Assembly (NCBI RefSeq): GCF_014836495.1
Contig: NZ_JACSQT010000011.1
Location: forward strand, 1-64,000
Length of the DNA: 64,000 nucleotides
Source of the DNA: Cytobacillus stercorigallinarum
GTDB lineage: Bacteria > Bacillota > Bacilli > Bacillales > Cytobacillaceae
Direction of reading: 5' to 3'
Below the pieces are notes generated by a model. That model saw only the letters and a list, made by a program, of their open reading frames with translations. It ran no database searches and was not told the origin of the DNA. The position numbers and the translations under genes were made by a program. Every line of letters starts with the position of its first letter. Positions within the stretch are counted from its first letter, which is position 1. Shown one piece after another: positions 61,495 through 64,000 of the stretch.

Positions 61495-63731
61495 AAAACC
61501 ATCTCCCTCGCATGTAATATTTCTTCTCGACTGACAGGTAGTTTCGTCACCCAATGCCCCGTGGCATCATAGATGGCTCTTACGATCGCAGGAGCTAATG
61601 CGACTGTTCCGATCTCCCCAACACCTCTTGGGCCATACATATCCCCCTCCCATAAGTCTTCGATTGCTCTCACATTCATTTTCGGTGGAATGTCTTGGAT
61701 GGTGGGCAGAATATAGGTGTCAAAGTTTTCTGTTGTATAGCGACTTTGCTGCATGGCCGCTTCTTCTAACAATGTGTAGCCTAGCGCCATGATTGTACCG
61801 CCCTCAATTTGCCCAATATACCCATTAGGATTCACAACAGGACCGGCAGAAACAGCTTGATCGATATCAGTAACCTTGATCGCTCCTGTGATAAGGTCAA
61901 CTTCTACTTTAACTGCCACCGCTGCAAATGAGTACAAGAAATGACCACCCGGAATACTATTTGGTGTGGTTGGAAAATCGAATTTCGTATCTATACTAAT
62001 GGGTTCATTCTCGAGAAAAAGCTGTTCAAAAGTAAGAATCCTTTGACCATTTAGCCAAATACCTTTCTCTCCAACACATAATTGTTCTTTTTGATAACCT
62101 GATCGTTTAGCTGCTGTATCTAATAGTTTTTCTTTAAAAGGGCCCTTTAGCCTTTGTAAACTGTGCCAAATCATACTGGTGCCTCTTGAAGCTGTGGAAG
62201 AACCCGAGTGTGGCACCTTGTCTGTGTCCCCTATCACAATGTGCAAATCCTCTGAAGAACACCCGATAGCCTCTGTTGTTATATTTTCAATAACTGCTAA
62301 CAACCCTTGACCTACCTCTTCAAATCCAAAGGCGATTTCTATTTTCCCTTCATGGTTCAGACTAATTTTGCCACCAGAAGGATCCATTCTGCCAAAGCCT
62401 AACCCGCCTCCATGCATGGTTAGTGCTACCCCTACGCCTGTTTTCTTCCATGGATTGTCGCTATCCCTTTTGTCTAACGCTAATAGCGGTGACTGCGTGA
62501 TCTCATCTAATACAAGCGAATCTCCATTAGTCGGTGCAATCATTTGTCCAACTGGTCCAGGATCCGTTCCTTGTCGCAAGTTCTTCTTTCTTAATTTAAG
62601 TGGTGACATATGTAAGTCATCTGCCAACCGATCAATTTGGCCTTCTAAAGCAAATGTGATCTGATTACCACCAAACCCTCTGAATTCACCTGCCACGCCA
62701 TTATTTGTAAAGACAGCGTACCCTTTTGTTTTCACATTTGGTATCACATAAGGGCCAATAGCGTGTTCAACTGCAAAATCTAATACGGCTGGACCAAGTG
62801 TGGCATATGCCCCTGTATCTGCAATAATTCTTACTTCATGGGCAACAATCTCCCCCGTTTTCTTAGCTCCTGTTTTCATCGTAATTTTCATTGGGTGCTT
62901 TTTAATACCAGAGATCATTGATTCTCTCCGTGATTGATGAATTTTCACCGGTCTACCTGTTTTCAATGCTAAAATGGCTCCGTAAGGCTGAATATTCAAC
63001 TCATCTTTACCACCAAATGAGCCGCCCATCGGACTTGAAATTACACGAATACGCTCTTCTGATAAATTCAATATTCTCGCTAATTGTAGTCTATCCTTAT
63101 ATCCATGCTGCGTGCCCGCATAAACAGACAGCCTGCCATCTCTTTCAGGAACAAAGACCCCACCTTCTGTTTCCATATAAGCATGCATTTGCCTCGGCAG
63201 GAGATAGGTTTCTTCTATAATGACGTCACATAATGGGAACCCTTCATCAACATCACCATTTTCATAGGATGCCTCATGAAGAATATTGCCACCAGAATGT
63301 AATGGGGTACTATCGGGGTTCATTGCGGATTCAGGGTCATCCATAATTGGTAATGGTTCATACGTTACTTCTATTCGTTTAATTGCTCGTTCTGCAATTT
63401 CAGGAGTTATAGCTGCTACTGCTGCCACCGCATCACCTACATAGCGAACGACTTGATCACAAAAGACCGGCTGATCTTGCGTAATAAGACCAAATCCATT
63501 CAATCCAGGTACATCCTTACTTGTTATCACGGCCAGGACGCCGGGTAATTGTTCTGCCTTTTCAATATTTAGTTGCTGAATTTTAGCATGAGGGTGCTCG
63601 CTACGCAGTACTTTTCCATAAAGCATATTTGGAAATTGCAAGTCTGTAAAATAATTTAATGCACCTGTTACTTTTCCCATTCCATCTGGCCTTGGACGGG
63701 AAGAAGCTAAATTACTTGTATAATCCGCCAT
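61491..63731 (-). CDS. pucD: Molybdenum-binding subunit of a xanthine-dehydrogenase-type hydroxylase (PucD-like)
   Basis: This 746-residue subunit binds the molybdopterin cofactor and the substrate. SSPMGGSFGGKDELNIQP, NNGVAGEFRGFGGNQ and the Arg-rich loop fit xanthine dehydrogenases. The end block MYGPRGVGEIGTVALAPAIV holds the catalytic Glu. Purine hydroxylation is the best guess from the Puc-like set, but related hydroxylases act on other N-heterocycles. GGAGGGG precedes the ATG; the gene overlaps the FAD-subunit gene by 20 bp. Confidence 0.9.
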   Translation of the reverse strand: MADYTSNLASSRPRPDGMGKVTGALNYFTDLQFPNMLYGKVLRSEHPHAKIQQLNIEKAEQLPGVLAVITSKDVPGLNGFGLITQDQPVFCDQVVRYVGDAVAAVAAITPEIAERAIKRIEVTYEPLPIMDDPESAMNPDSTPLHSGGNILHEASYENGDVDEGFPLCDVIIEETYLLPRQMHAYMETEGGVFVPERDGRLSVYAGTQHGYKDRLQLARILNLSEERIRVISSPMGGSFGGKDELNIQPYGAILALKTGRPVKIHQSRRESMISGIKKHPMKITMKTGAKKTGEIVAHEVRIIADTGAYATLGPAVLDFAVEHAIGPYVIPNVKTKGYAVFTNNGVAGEFRGFGGNQITFALEGQIDRLADDLHMSPLKLRKKNLRQGTDPGPVGQMIAPTNGDSLVLDEITQSPLLALDKRDSDNPWKKTGVGVALTMHGGGLGFGRMDPSGGKISLNHEGKIEIAFGFEEVGQGLLAVIENITTEAIGCSSEDLHIVIGDTDKVPHSGSSTASRGTSMIWHSLQRLKGPFKEKLLDTAAKRSGYQKEQLCVGEKGIWLNGQRILTFEQLFLENEPISIDTKFDFPTTPNSIPGGHFLYSFAAVAVKVEVDLITGAIKVTDIDQAVSAGPVVNPNGYIGQIEGGTIMALGYTLLEEAAMQQSRYTTENFDTYILPTIQDIPPKMNVRAIEDLWEGDMYGPRGVGEIGTVALAPAIVRAIYDATGHWVTKLPVSREEILHAREMVF

Positions 63732-64000
63732 ATTCTCCCCTCCACTTTTCTAATTCTGAGATTAATAGGTTACTCGCTACTTTCAAGCGATAATTACTAG
63801 AATAAAAAACATCTTCAACTGGCTGATATTCTGTCATTAACGCTTGATACACCCTTTTTAAGACATTTGAATCGATTATTTGATCATGTTGTAAAATATT
63901 CTCTACATTTCTTAACCGTGATGGTTGCGTCTCTCCACCGCCTGCTGCTATTCGAACCTTACATAGCTGATTGCCTTTTACTGTTAACTTGCCAGCCAAT
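63712..64000 (-). CDS. pucC: FAD-binding subunit of the same hydroxylase (PucC-like), C-terminal part
   Basis: Only the last 95 or so codons lie in the window; the start is beyond 64000. The visible part, with CKVRIAAGGGETQPSRLRNVE and DVFYSSNYRLKVASNLL, fits the C-terminal domain of the CO-dehydrogenase/xanthine-dehydrogenase flavoprotein subunit. With the two genes downstream it makes the full FAD, molybdenum and iron-sulfur set, transcribed FAD to Mo to Fe-S. Confidence 0.85.
   Translation of the reverse strand, partial: LAGKLTVKGNQLCKVRIAAGGGETQPSRLRNVENILQHDQIIDSNVLKRVYQALMTEYQPVEDVFYSSNYRLKVASNLLISELEKWRGEYGGLYK

Overview
The window looks like the chromosome of a low-GC, endospore-forming Bacillaceae. 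It has purine-rich AAGGAGG ribosome sites, TTG and GTG starts, a ger germinant-receptor operon, a SinI-type antirepressor, and gene sets known from Bacillus (PaiA/PaiB, YdbS/YdbT, YozG/YoaS, PucC/D/E). The species cannot be named from the sequence. No rRNA, tRNA, CRISPR array, prophage or intact insertion sequence was seen.

Layout. 1-460: a 51-bp tandem array and an inverted-repeat element. 461-2870: a Fur-boxed pair, an NtaA-type flavin monooxygenase and an iron-chelate binding lipoprotein. 3031-7839: a TerC/YkoY membrane protein with a long GC-rich leader, an unknown membrane protein, a polysaccharide deacetylase and an HExxH protein. 8004-9359: a macrolide phosphotransferase gene behind an ErmD-type leader peptide and an attenuator. 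9407-15384: small stress and accessory genes, including a RibD-like reductase with a LexA-like box and a secreted HNH nuclease, plus a second 51-bp array (12499-12706). 15503-22456: a chemoreceptor, a glucosaminidase and the germination operon in the order B-A-C. 22859-32675: a ten-gene operon behind a Fur-like box. It joins an Opp-type importer to two amidotransferase-fold proteins, an FtsE/FtsX-like pair, a secreted coiled-coil protein and an SLH-like anchored protein. 33079-37472: small membrane/HTH modules, a GNAT protein and an acyl-CoA thioesterase-like hydrolase. 37913-42426: a double-kinase hybrid sensor, a REC-SARP regulator and a solitary sinI-like gene. 42843-47209: two manganese catalases, a CorA-like membrane protein and a small kinase-like protein. 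47447-54055: a peptide ABC importer with an M20 carboxypeptidase. 54330-55209: a third and much longer 51-bp array. 55342-60258: DNA alkylation repair, YdbST and PaiAB. 60381-61005: gene debris. 61006-64000: a xanthine-dehydrogenase-type hydroxylase, cut by the window end.

Three things stand out. (a) Three separate tandem arrays all have a unit of exactly 51 bp and the same alternating inverted-repeat plan. The longest keeps its phase through 17 units with no indel and has a higher-order structure. (b) The macrolide phosphotransferase gene is preceded by a 14-codon Arg-Leu-Arg leader peptide and mutually exclusive hairpins. (c) The Fur-boxed ten-gene operon is a gene combination I do not recognise as any described uptake system.
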